Below, one piece after another: positions 33,299 through 40,718 of a stretch of 48,476 nucleotides of DNA (positions are counted from its first letter, which is position 1; each line of letters begins with the position of its first letter). The translations under genes were made by a program, and so were the position numbers. A model generated the notes under the pieces. It did no database searches, was not told the origin of the DNA, and saw nothing but the letters and a program-made list of their open reading frames with translations. This stretch comes from Thermomicrobiales bacterium (GTDB taxonomy: Bacteria > Chloroflexota > Chloroflexia > Thermomicrobiales > UBA6265): assembly GCA_041390825.1 (NCBI GenBank), contig JAWKPF010000032.1, positions 1 to 48,476 on the forward strand, in the 5' to 3' direction.

Positions 33299-34591
33299 CT
33301 ATCGGTCTGCCGGACGAAGCGCGAGAATGGGCGCTATTTCGAAGCTCAGCAGGGAATGCGCACGTCTCAACGCACGCTCTGCGCCTTCCGCCGAATCGCT
33401 GCGGGCAAAGATGAACCCGAGATAGCTGCTTCCCTCAGGGAGAGCCACGATCGGCTGATTCAGCGGCGCAGTGATCTCTATTCCCGTAATGCCCTGAACC
33501 CCCGCCGCTTCGGTCAACCCGGTCACTCCCCGCAGCATTCCACTTCGAGGAATCGGTATCATCATGACACCGGCTCCTGCCTCGTTCCGTTGGCGAGGCG
33601 TTGCGCGCATTCCTGCCGCGTGACGCAAAATCAACTCTTCCAATGTCATTCCCGCTCCGAAGTCGAGAATGCTCGAGCAGAGTCCACCGATCGAGCGGCC
33701 AGCAAGCTCAATCGTCCAGATATCACCCGTGGCTCGATTGACGCGAAGCTCCGCATGAACCGGGCCATGTCGGAGACCGATCGCGTCGGCAGCCTCCTCC
33801 GCCCGTGAAGAAATCGCCGCCTGGACGTCATCTGGCAGACGCGAAGGCATGACATAGATCGTCTCTTCGAAGAAGGGGCCATCGAGCGGATCCGGCTTGT
33901 CGAAAAGCGCAAGCGTCTCGAGGCGTCCGTCGGTCAACAGCCCTTCCAGCGCAACCTCGAAGCCTTCGACAAACCGTTCGACGAGCACCTCGTTTTCATC
34001 AGGAGGCATTCCCGAAGCATCGAGAATGGACCGCGTCCGCTCGAACGCTGCGATGAATTCATCCGGGGTATCGGCACGAATCACGCCGCGGCTGCCGGAG
34101 AGCAGAAGTGGTTTGACGACTGATGGATAGCTCACATGGTTGGCAATCGACGAAGGATCGATGTCGGCTGGATAGCTCTGATACTCGGGCACCTGAACAC
34201 CGGCAGCGCGCAGTCGATTGCGCATGACCAGTTTGTCTCTTGCGGCGATTGCGGAGTCTGGATCGTTGTGGGGAAGTCCCAGTTGGGCGCTGGCCTTCGC
34301 CGCAATCACCGCTCCTCGGTCATCGATGGCAAGAATGGCTCGTACGTCGGCTCTCTCCCGCGCGAACGTGACAATTCGTTGGGTTGCCCCATCGATATCA
34401 GAGAAATCGACTGCCACATTGTCTTCGATGTTCGAAGAGAGCGATTCGGGGGTGTCAAGTGCGCAACTCACGTCCAGACCCACCGAACGCGCAGCTTCGA
34501 GAAACGCTGCGGTCCGGTACGAAGCCGAACTCATGACCAGCAAGACGGTTCCTCTGCTGATGCTGGCGAGTCCATCGGGCGGCGGTTGCAT
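33299..34591 (-). CDS. ATP-grasp domain ligase with L-amino-acid-ligase-type C-terminal domain
   Basis: 430 residues. An N-terminal Rossmann-like part (VLLVMSSASYRTAAFLEAAR) leads to the ATP-grasp core: DKLVMRNRLRAAGV, YPSVVKPLLLSGSRGV (ATP-binding Lys), EVLVERFVEGFEVALEG and HAELRVNRATGDIWTIELAGRSIGG, with the metal-binding Glu and Asn/Arg region. The C-terminal 80 residues (AGVMMIPIPRSGML, GITGIEITA, GSSYLGFIFARS) match what I recall as the LAL_C2 domain of L-amino-acid ligases. Such enzymes join a carboxylate to an amine through an acyl phosphate, usually forming dipeptides. Substrate unknown. The nearby formyltransferase-like gene may act with it, which is speculation. Confidence 0.85.
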   Translation of the reverse strand: MQPPPDGLASISRGTVLLVMSSASYRTAAFLEAARSVGLDVSCALDTPESLSSNIEDNVAVDFSDIDGATQRIVTFARERADVRAILAIDDRGAVIAAKASAQLGLPHNDPDSAIAARDKLVMRNRLRAAGVQVPEYQSYPADIDPSSIANHVSYPSVVKPLLLSGSRGVIRADTPDEFIAAFERTRSILDASGMPPDENEVLVERFVEGFEVALEGLLTDGRLETLALFDKPDPLDGPFFEETIYVMPSRLPDDVQAAISSRAEEAADAIGLRHGPVHAELRVNRATGDIWTIELAGRSIGGLCSSILDFGAGMTLEELILRHAAGMRATPRQRNEAGAGVMMIPIPRSGMLRGVTGLTEAAGVQGITGIEITAPLNQPIVALPEGSSYLGFIFARSDSAEGAERALRRAHSLLSFEIAPILALRPADR

Positions 34592-35004
34592 GTTTGATCA
34601 CCTGTAGGGCGACGAGAATCCAGACAGACCCGAACACTAGCAGCGATTGACCGCGAAATCATGTTGGACGCGACCAGCATCGCGCCATCGTGCTGGAGAG
34701 TCGACCTGCGTTTCCAAGGAATGGACTCGTCGGAGATCAAGGAGCCCAGTTCCTGAAGCTTCGAAGATCTCTGAGGAGGCAATGATCGCAATGATCATTG
34801 CCAGACCAATGCCTTTTCGATCCTCGATCCATGCATTTGGAACATATGCGATCGCTGCTCTGTTCACGCGTGTCCCAGCTCGGCAAACTGAGGGCATGGA
34901 CCGTGAGCCCGGACTGATCACTCGATGGTGAAGCGGATCCTCACGTGTTGGAATCCGCGTCTGAGCACGAAACGAAATTCAGAACAAAGGCAGGTCGAGG
35001 AATC
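34592..35004. other. Intergenic region containing an inverted repeat (34778-34802)
   Basis: 413 bases between the ATP-grasp start and the small gene at 35005, divergently arranged. I see no convincing gene; the open frames in several directions resemble nothing known. The clearest structure is a perfect 10-bp inverted repeat, GGCAATGATC (34778-34787) and GATCATTGCC (34793-34802), with a 5-base spacer. It could be an operator or a stem-loop; no T-run follows. Confidence 0.45.
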
Positions 35005-35421
35005 ATGACTCTGAATCTCGCCCACCCAACGCCGCAGGTTGCCAACGACCGAACGAGCATTCCGAAGGAGCTGAACGCGCATTCGAACGTGTTCGAGCTT
35101 GAAACGATCGGCGATGCGCGCTTGGCCCTCGCTCGGTTGCGGCAGCTTCGCCACGACTTTGAGGCGGCAACCAAACAATCGACTCCCGGGACGTGTTGTG
35201 TCTCTCTTCCGCCGTCGGTTCCTGGCAAGGGTGAAGGGATGCTGGCCGGGCTATCGAACATCCAACGTCTGCGCTTGATACGCCGCGAAATTGCCTATCT
35301 CGAAGACCTGATGGTGCGCATCGCAGAGCGGGAGTTCCAGATCGAAGAGATGCGCCACGAGTCGTATCTCGCCGGGCTCGGTGAGTGGACAGTGCGTGGC
35401 GGGAGACGGCCAACCATCTAG
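35005..35421 (+). CDS. Hypothetical protein upstream of the KaiC-like gene
   Basis: 138 residues from the ATG at 35005, with a GAGGAA ribosome-binding site a few bases upstream; an in-frame ATG at 34945 is possible but less supported. The N-terminal 35 residues look disordered. Two segments (about 50-71 and 87-121) are amphipathic and charged (DARLALARLRQLRHDF; IQRLRLIRREIAYLEDLM) and would form a helical hairpin or coiled coil. There is no signal or membrane segment, and I recognise no family. It ends three bases before the KaiC-like start, so the two are probably co-translated and may interact. Confidence 0.7.
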   Translation: MTLNLAHPTPQVANDRTSIPKELNAHSNVFELETIGDARLALARLRQLRHDFEAATKQSTPGTCCVSLPPSVPGKGEGMLAGLSNIQRLRLIRREIAYLEDLMVRIAEREFQIEEMRHESYLAGLGEWTVRGGRRPTI

Positions 35422-35424
35422 GAG

Positions 35425-36935
35425 ATGCTCTCCCCGATGCGTGATGTACCATCACTCCGGTCGCGATCGACGATCGCGCTCGCTTCGCACCGGGGATTCA
35501 CCGTCGTGCCGGATCGCATCGTTCGTGTCAGCGGCAACTCCGATCACCCGCGCCTGCGGACACGCGTCAAAGGTTTGGATCGCCTCCTGGATGGCGGATT
35601 GCTCGCAGGAGATGCCTATCTCGTTGCCGGCGATCCGGGACCGGGAAGACGACCCTCGGAAATCAACTTGCCTTTCAGCATGCAGCAGCAGGCGAAACAG
35701 CAGTTATTTTCATGCTGCAAACAGAACCGCACGAATGGATGCTTGCCCATCTCGGTGGGTTCGATTTCATTCAGCCGGAACTCCTCAACAAGCGAATCCA
35801 CTATGTCAGTCTCTTGCGCCAGTTGGAAACCGACGGGCTGTCAGGTGTCCTGCAATCCATACAGGGCGTGGTGCGGGATCACGACGCCAGCTTGATCGTA
35901 TTGGACGGCGCCGGTCTCACCGACGTTTCTTCCGCCTCTGCCGTGGGCTACGGTCGATTCGTACGCGATCTGCAAGCGCGCGCTTCCATGCTGAACTGTA
36001 CGAGCGTGTTGCTCTCGTCCCGTCCTGCGCAGCCGCTGCTTTCGCCGCATGTAGATGGAGTCATCGAGCTCTTTTTCGAGCCGGTGGAATCGCGGGACAC
36101 ACGCTGGATTCGTGTTGCGAAACAGCGAGGATCCCACCACCTCGACGGGCGCCACCAGTTTTCGATCGACCGGCACGGAATCACGGTCTTTCCACGGCTC
36201 GAATCGATCTCCGATGTCGTCGCTCCGCCCTGGCTCGATTCGGGGCAGCGCATGTCGACGGGAGTCGAAGGACTGGACCAGATGTTGGGAGGCGGATTGA
36301 TCGAGGGGAGCACGAACGCTGTGTTCGGCACACCTGGAATCGGAAAAACCCTGCTGAGCCTGCAATATCTGGGCATGGGGGCATCGGAAGGCGGCACGGG
36401 GCTGCACGTGACGTTCCATGAGCCGGCTGATGTGCTGCGGGCAACCAGCGATCGGTTTGGATTGCCAATTGGTGAGCTACTGCGAAGCGGAAACGTGCGC
36501 GTGAAAGTGGACTCCGCCCTGGACCGGTCTCCGGACGACTGGGCGTGGTCGGTATTGGAGATCGTCGACGAGCTGCATCCCCGGCGGCTGACGATCGACA
36601 CCTACTCCGACGTTGCCCGCATGTTCATTTACCCGTCACGACAGACCAGCTTTGGGGTAGCGTTTTCGACCGAGTTGCGCAAGAGAAACGTGACGACGCT
36701 CGTGAACCTGGAGTTCGGAGCGTCGTTCGGTCAGCCGCACGAATCTCCGGCGCCAAGCATCTCTCGCATGATCGACTCGGGAATCTGGATGCGGCCGGTC
36801 GGCCAGACTTCAGAGATCCGACGGATGATATCGGTGCTCAAGCATCGGCAAAGCTGGTTCGACTCGACGATCCGGCAATTCACTATCGAGCATGGCGGAA
36901 TCGTGATCGGCAATCGGCTCGATGCTGTCGAGTGA
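35425..36935 (+). pseudogene. Two-domain KaiC-like ATPase, interrupted by a frameshift
   Basis: The frame from 35425 encodes RTRVKGLDRLLDGGLLAGDAYLVAGDPGPG, the start of a KaiC/RecA-type domain, then loses homology after base 35645. In the frame that is open until 36935 the expected Walker A remainder and the following helix continue (TTLGNQLAFQHAAAGETA, then MLQTEPHEWMLAHLGG). One missing A in the GGAAG stretch at about 35644-35648 restores G-K-T-T and one protein of about 503 residues. Domain 1 has a Walker B-like SLIVLDG. Domain 2 (from about 36250) has an intact Walker A, GTPGIGKT, and RRLTIDTYSD as Walker B. A downstream ATG at 35712 could make a 407-residue protein with domain 1 beheaded. 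Relatives are bacterial KaiC/Rad55-like signalling ATPases, not necessarily clock proteins. Confidence 0.85.
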
Positions 36936-37064
36936 CTTGATCGAGTCATGGCGGCATTGCCTGTCAGGGCGCCGAGAGCTGGTCGCTTGTCGCTCAGTCC
37001 AGACGGTCGAGCCATCGAAGAGACGGTGAGCGGATCGATGTGGCTGAGACAAATGGCTGTCTGG

Positions 37065-37733
37065 CTACCGATCGGCGACACGACCGTTGCCGCTGTTGCC
37101 AGTGGGTTCATTGGCGTCATGCCGATCGATCGAGCCCACCATCGCCAGTAGTTGACGTGAATCGATCGGCTTTTCCAGATACGCTCCATCGAAGTCCACT
37201 CGGGGAAACCCTGTGCCCATGAACACAACCTCCGGTCTCGGGTTGAGATCGGAGACATGCTCGACAAATGCTTCGGGATTCAGGCCAGGCAACGCAATGT
37301 CGACGATGATGATTTCCGGTCGCGAGGCGGCGACCGCATCCAGCAACGAGGGAAGATCGTACGCGGTTGAAGCGTGATAGCCGTAGTCGGCCAAGAGCGA
37401 AACAATGGCATCCAGGCTGATCGGCTCGTCATCCGCAATCAGAATGGGAATTGGGGGGCTGGAAACGCGCGGCTCTGGAACGGCAATTCGCTCCGAATCC
37501 TCTTCGGAGAACCAGCCGGCTTCGACGAGGAGCGCACCGACTGAAATGCCCAACGCGGACGCGATCTGGTGGAGCCGCTCATGGCGAGGAAAGAGGATCC
37601 GCCCTCGCTCGAGCCGTGAGACATCAGATTGACGCACGTCCGGCCCGATACGCTCCGCCAGTTCTTCCTGGCTCATCCCGAGTTCGAGACGGCGCAGACG
37701 AATCGCCTCACCGAGTGAACGGCTCTCGGACAT
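37065..37733 (-). CDS. HTH (Xre-type) plus response-regulator receiver protein
   Basis: 222 residues from the ATG at 37733; the frame is open further upstream without homology and the ribosome-binding site is weak, so the start is provisional. Residues 7-65 form a Cro/C1-type helix-turn-helix (LRRLELGMSQEELAERIG, then SDVSRLERGR). After a Pro-rich linker, residues 96-202 form a receiver domain with the acidic pair in IADDE, phospho-acceptor Asp145 in IIIVDIALPG, the Thr in FMGTGF and Lys188 in LEKPID. The HTH-then-receiver order is the reverse of common response regulators. It converges on the KaiC-like gene with a 129-base gap. No histidine kinase is nearby. Confidence 0.88.
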   Translation of the reverse strand: MSESRSLGEAIRLRRLELGMSQEELAERIGPDVRQSDVSRLERGRILFPRHERLHQIASALGISVGALLVEAGWFSEEDSERIAVPEPRVSSPPIPILIADDEPISLDAIVSLLADYGYHASTAYDLPSLLDAVAASRPEIIIVDIALPGLNPEAFVEHVSDLNPRPEVVFMGTGFPRVDFDGAYLEKPIDSRQLLAMVGSIDRHDANEPTGNSGNGRVADR

Positions 37734-37967
37734 ATCGGACGTTCCCACTCGATCGATCTGCCAACGGTGATCCTCGCCAGCATTGTACGCACTCTCGCCA
37801 AGGTCCGAGTCCGCGAACGCTGCTCGATAACCAGATCGCAATAACGCCTGGGGCACGCGAGAGGAAGTAGGATACGAGCGCAGATTGCGTTCACCGGTTG
37901 CTCGATCTCGACTGGGCTCGGTGGACGCATCAGTTCGAAATGAAACGGTACGCGAGGCGTTGTTGCA

Positions 37968-39245
37968 GTGATGAATTTGCGTGCTCTTGGAGCTCAACCC
38001 GAGTCGTGGCGAGGCGATGTCATCATCATCGGCGGCGGAATCCTGGGGTTGGCCGTGGGGAGGGAGTTGCTCCTGCGGCGCCCGGGAACCCGAGTCATCG
38101 TGCTGGAAAAGGAATCGGAACTGGCGACGCAGCAGACCGGGCACAACAGCGGGGTGATTCATGGCGGAATCTACTACAAGCCCGGATCGCTGAAAGCGCG
38201 GCTCTGTGTGGCCGGCGCAGCCGAGTTGGTCGAATACTGCGACGCTCAGGGTATTCCATATCGGCTGTGCGGCAAGATGATCGTGGCGACCGATGAATCG
38301 GAACTTCCTCGTTTGGACGATCTTGCAGCGCGGGCAGAAGCCAACGGGGTCCCTGATGTGCGGGTAGTCGACGCAGGCGAGCTCCGGGAGCGCGAGCCCT
38401 ATTGCCAGGGAATCCGGGCGCTATGGTCCCCAAGAACCGGGATCGTCGATTACCGACAGGTCTCGTCGGCGTACGCCCGTGAAATCGAAGCGCTCGGAGG
38501 CGAGATTCGACGAGATCATGAAGTGACCGGGATGCAACGGTTTGGCAAGAGTCTGGTCGTGCGAGCAGGCTACAGCGAGTTCAAGGCCCCGGCGGTCGTG
38601 AGCTGCGCGGGCCTCTATTCGGATCGGGTTGCATCGCTCTCTGGCGCCCCTGCCTCACCGGTGATCGTGCCCTTCCGGGGAGACTACTTCGTGCTGAGGC
38701 CGGATCGACGATATCTGGTGCGCTCGAATATCTATCCCGTTCCTGATCCACGATTCCCGTTCCTGGGCGTCCATTTCACACCGCGCGTGAATGGAGACAT
38801 TTGGCTTGGTCCCAACGCAGTTCTGGCGTTCTCGCGGTCCGGGTATCAGTTCAGCAGTGTGAACATCAGGGATCTGCGAGGGATCGTCGGAAGCAGCGGG
38901 TTTCGCACTTTCGCGCGCCGAAACTGGCGCACCGGGTTCAGTGAAATGGAACGGGATCTGCGCAAATCCAGTTTCCTCAAGAGCTTGCAACGATATGTTC
39001 CTGACCTAACCGAGGCTGATCTGTTGCCCGGACCGTCGGGTGTCCGGGCGCAGGCGCTGACCGAGGCAGGCGACATGGTCGATGACTTCGTCATCGACGT
39101 CCAGCCAGGGGTGTTGCATGTGCGGAATGCACCGTCGCCCGCAGCGACCTCCTCGATGCAGATCGGCCGGTATGTAGTGGATCGTTTCGCCGAGCAGTTT
39201 CCCGCCTATGGGGGGCGAGCCTCAGTGGCGGGAGCGATCGTCTAG
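37968..39245 (+). CDS. lhgO: L-2-hydroxyglutarate oxidase (LhgO-like FAD enzyme)
   Basis: 425 residues from the GTG at 37968, or 424 from the ATG directly after it at 37971. The FAD motif VIIIGGGILGLAVGREL is at about residues 18-34, followed by VLEKESELATQQTGHNSGVIHGGIYY, the hallmark of L-2-hydroxyglutarate oxidase/dehydrogenase (LhgO/L2HGDH). Further conserved parts are GIVDYRQVS, PFRGDYF, FPFLGVHFTPR and the C-terminal GPSGVRAQAL and HVRNAPSPAATSS. The enzyme oxidises L-2-hydroxyglutarate to 2-oxoglutarate with electrons to oxygen or quinone. It is a single gene, divergent from the HTH-receiver gene. Confidence 0.92.
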   Translation: MMNLRALGAQPESWRGDVIIIGGGILGLAVGRELLLRRPGTRVIVLEKESELATQQTGHNSGVIHGGIYYKPGSLKARLCVAGAAELVEYCDAQGIPYRLCGKMIVATDESELPRLDDLAARAEANGVPDVRVVDAGELREREPYCQGIRALWSPRTGIVDYRQVSSAYAREIEALGGEIRRDHEVTGMQRFGKSLVVRAGYSEFKAPAVVSCAGLYSDRVASLSGAPASPVIVPFRGDYFVLRPDRRYLVRSNIYPVPDPRFPFLGVHFTPRVNGDIWLGPNAVLAFSRSGYQFSSVNIRDLRGIVGSSGFRTFARRNWRTGFSEMERDLRKSSFLKSLQRYVPDLTEADLLPGPSGVRAQALTEAGDMVDDFVIDVQPGVLHVRNAPSPAATSSMQIGRYVVDRFAEQFPAYGGRASVAGAIV

Positions 39246-39351
39246 CGAATAGTCCGCCCGGACGCTTCGAAATCGGGCCGCGGGTTCGGTTTGATTTACG
39301 GCAGGAAATGGTGGCCAATCAGCGCCTTGGCGAGTGCATCCGGATCAGCGA

Positions 39352-39612
39352 TCAGACCTTGGTTGCAGAGCGGTGGCGCGGCGTCAGCGTCGCACGGATG
39401 AGTCCGAACAACGCCACACCGGTCCAGACACCTTCGAGCAGAATGAATCCCCATTCCCGGTCGAGCACGGCGACAACGAGCAGCATGCCCGACCCAGCGG
39501 CATTGAGCGCGAGATAGGTCACGTCGGAAACGCGCACACGACCGAGTTGCAGTCCCACGAATCCGGCCAACACCATGGCTGCCCCAACCAGCTGGACCGC
39601 TTGCTCGATCAT
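39352..39612 (-). CDS. Small membrane protein, CBU_0592-like
   Basis: 86 residues from the ATG at 39612, which overlaps the upstream stop by four bases. There are about three hydrophobic segments (VQLVGAAMVLAGFVGLQLG; a central LALNAAGSGMLLVVAV; WGFILLEGVWTGVALFGLI). The pattern of a Gly-rich first helix, a YL(A/V)xNxxGS motif and an (E/N)GVW motif matches small membrane proteins I recall as the CBU_0592 family, function unknown. It is a paralogue of the gene directly upstream. Confidence 0.8.
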   Translation of the reverse strand: MIEQAVQLVGAAMVLAGFVGLQLGRVRVSDVTYLALNAAGSGMLLVVAVLDREWGFILLEGVWTGVALFGLIRATLTPRHRSATKV

Positions 39613-39863
39613 CGAGCGCGGTTCGCTTCTGAAGGGTTCGCAAACGTGCGAACCAGGTTTACCAATGAAATCGCGGCCCAGACGCCATTTAGCAACATGA
39701 ATCCCCATTGCCGGCCGTCGAAGGCGTCAGCTGCAAGTAAAGCGGACCCGACGAGGTTCACCACCAGATAGCGTCTGGATGTGGGATCGAGTTTTCCCAG
39801 CTGCCCGAGGACATAGCCGAGCAGGACGAGCAACGCGCCTGCCAGTTGAACAAACGGATCCAT
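39609..39863 (-). CDS. Small membrane protein, CBU_0592-like
   Basis: 84 residues, ATG at 39863. It has the same layout as the next gene: VQLAGALLVLLGYVLGQLG, RYLVVNLVGSALLAADAF and QWGFMLLNGVWAAISLVNLV, each able to span the membrane. Four-base overlap (ATGA) with the downstream paralogue means the two are translationally coupled and could form a heteromer. No signal peptide cleavage site. Function unknown. Confidence 0.8.
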   Translation of the reverse strand: MDPFVQLAGALLVLLGYVLGQLGKLDPTSRRYLVVNLVGSALLAADAFDGRQWGFMLLNGVWAAISLVNLVRTFANPSEANRAR

Positions 39864-39901
39864 GTGTCTAGTCCCGAAACGCTATGCGTCGCATGAGGAG
39901 G

Positions 39902-40360
39902 TCACCGCCGCTTCTTGCGGTTTGCTTCCACCATGCGGTGCATTTCATCGATGAAACGCTCTTCGTCGTGTATCTCGATTTGATAGGTGTCGTCATCCAG
40001 GGAGGGGGCGACGGGAAGTTTGATCGTAATCCAACCTTCCTCGGCTCCCCGGCAAACGATGTCGGTCACCCGAGATTCGAAACGCCCATACGGCATGTCT
40101 GGCTCGAGGATGCGGTAGTAGCCCTCCCCCATGCCGTTGCGCGTCCAAATCATGCGCACCAGCGATCGGTGCTTGATCCGAAGATCGGAAGCGACGAGTT
40201 CTGTCGCCATGAGCCCGCGCAGCACGGCAGACATCTTGCCCATCTCGCGCATGGGCGTGCCGCATACCGGGCAATCGCCATCCTCAGCGTCAGAATGCGT
40301 AAAGCTGCGACGGCAGGGATCACACCAAAGATAGGTTTTCGAGGGGGAGGTTTCGGTCAT
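39902..40360 (-). CDS. Zinc-ribbon-containing hypothetical protein
   Basis: 152 residues. The N-terminal 40 residues hold two CxxC pairs (LWCDPCRRSF and CPVCGTPM) spaced by about 17 residues, the usual zinc ribbon. The rest is a mixed alpha/beta domain with many charged residues (WTRNGMGEGYYRILEPD, RFESRVTDI) and a basic C-terminus (EANRKKRR). There is no membrane segment. It lies 91 bases after the small membrane protein gene at the end of the bc-complex operon and may belong to that transcript, but nothing in it indicates a respiratory role. Confidence 0.75.
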   Translation of the reverse strand: MTETSPSKTYLWCDPCRRSFTHSDAEDGDCPVCGTPMREMGKMSAVLRGLMATELVASDLRIKHRSLVRMIWTRNGMGEGYYRILEPDMPYGRFESRVTDIVCRGAEEGWITIKLPVAPSLDDDTYQIEIHDEERFIDEMHRMVEANRKKRR

Positions 40361-40451
40361 GCGCGAACTTTACTCGACTGACTGATCACAGAAAGGGCCG
40401 GCAGTCATTCGACCACCGGCCCAAGGATGCGCGACTGCTACGGTGAGTGAC

Positions 40452-40688
40452 TCACTCTCGGATGGTTCGATCCTCATGGGAGCGGAGACCGCCACCAAGT
40501 CCGACGTTCGCGGCGGACTGGACTTCGCCTGCGCGATCGGCCCAACGCTGAATCAGGTACGTGAGGATGATCCCACCAAGCATCATGATGATGGCGAAAA
40601 TCAGCTCGACCGATTCTGCTCGAGTCCCGAAATCTTGCGCGAGATTATTGACGCGAAAATCGCCAATCGTACGGATCAAGTCGCCCAT
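40452..40688 (-). CDS. Small single-span membrane protein in the bc-complex operon
   Basis: 78 residues with an AGGAG ribosome-binding site about 7 bases before the ATG. A hydrophilic N-terminus is followed by one clear membrane helix, VELIFAIIMMLGGIILTYLI (residues about 27-46), and a short charged tail. Such small subunits are common in respiratory complexes but this one matches no family I know. It starts 30 bases after the cytochrome c-cupredoxin gene stop, in the same direction, so it is probably co-transcribed with the complex. Confidence 0.7.
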   Translation of the reverse strand: MGDLIRTIGDFRVNNLAQDFGTRAESVELIFAIIMMLGGIILTYLIQRWADRAGEVQSAANVGLGGGLRSHEDRTIRE

Positions 40689-40718
40689 TTCGTTCTCCTG
40701 CGGTCGGACGCGACGCGC

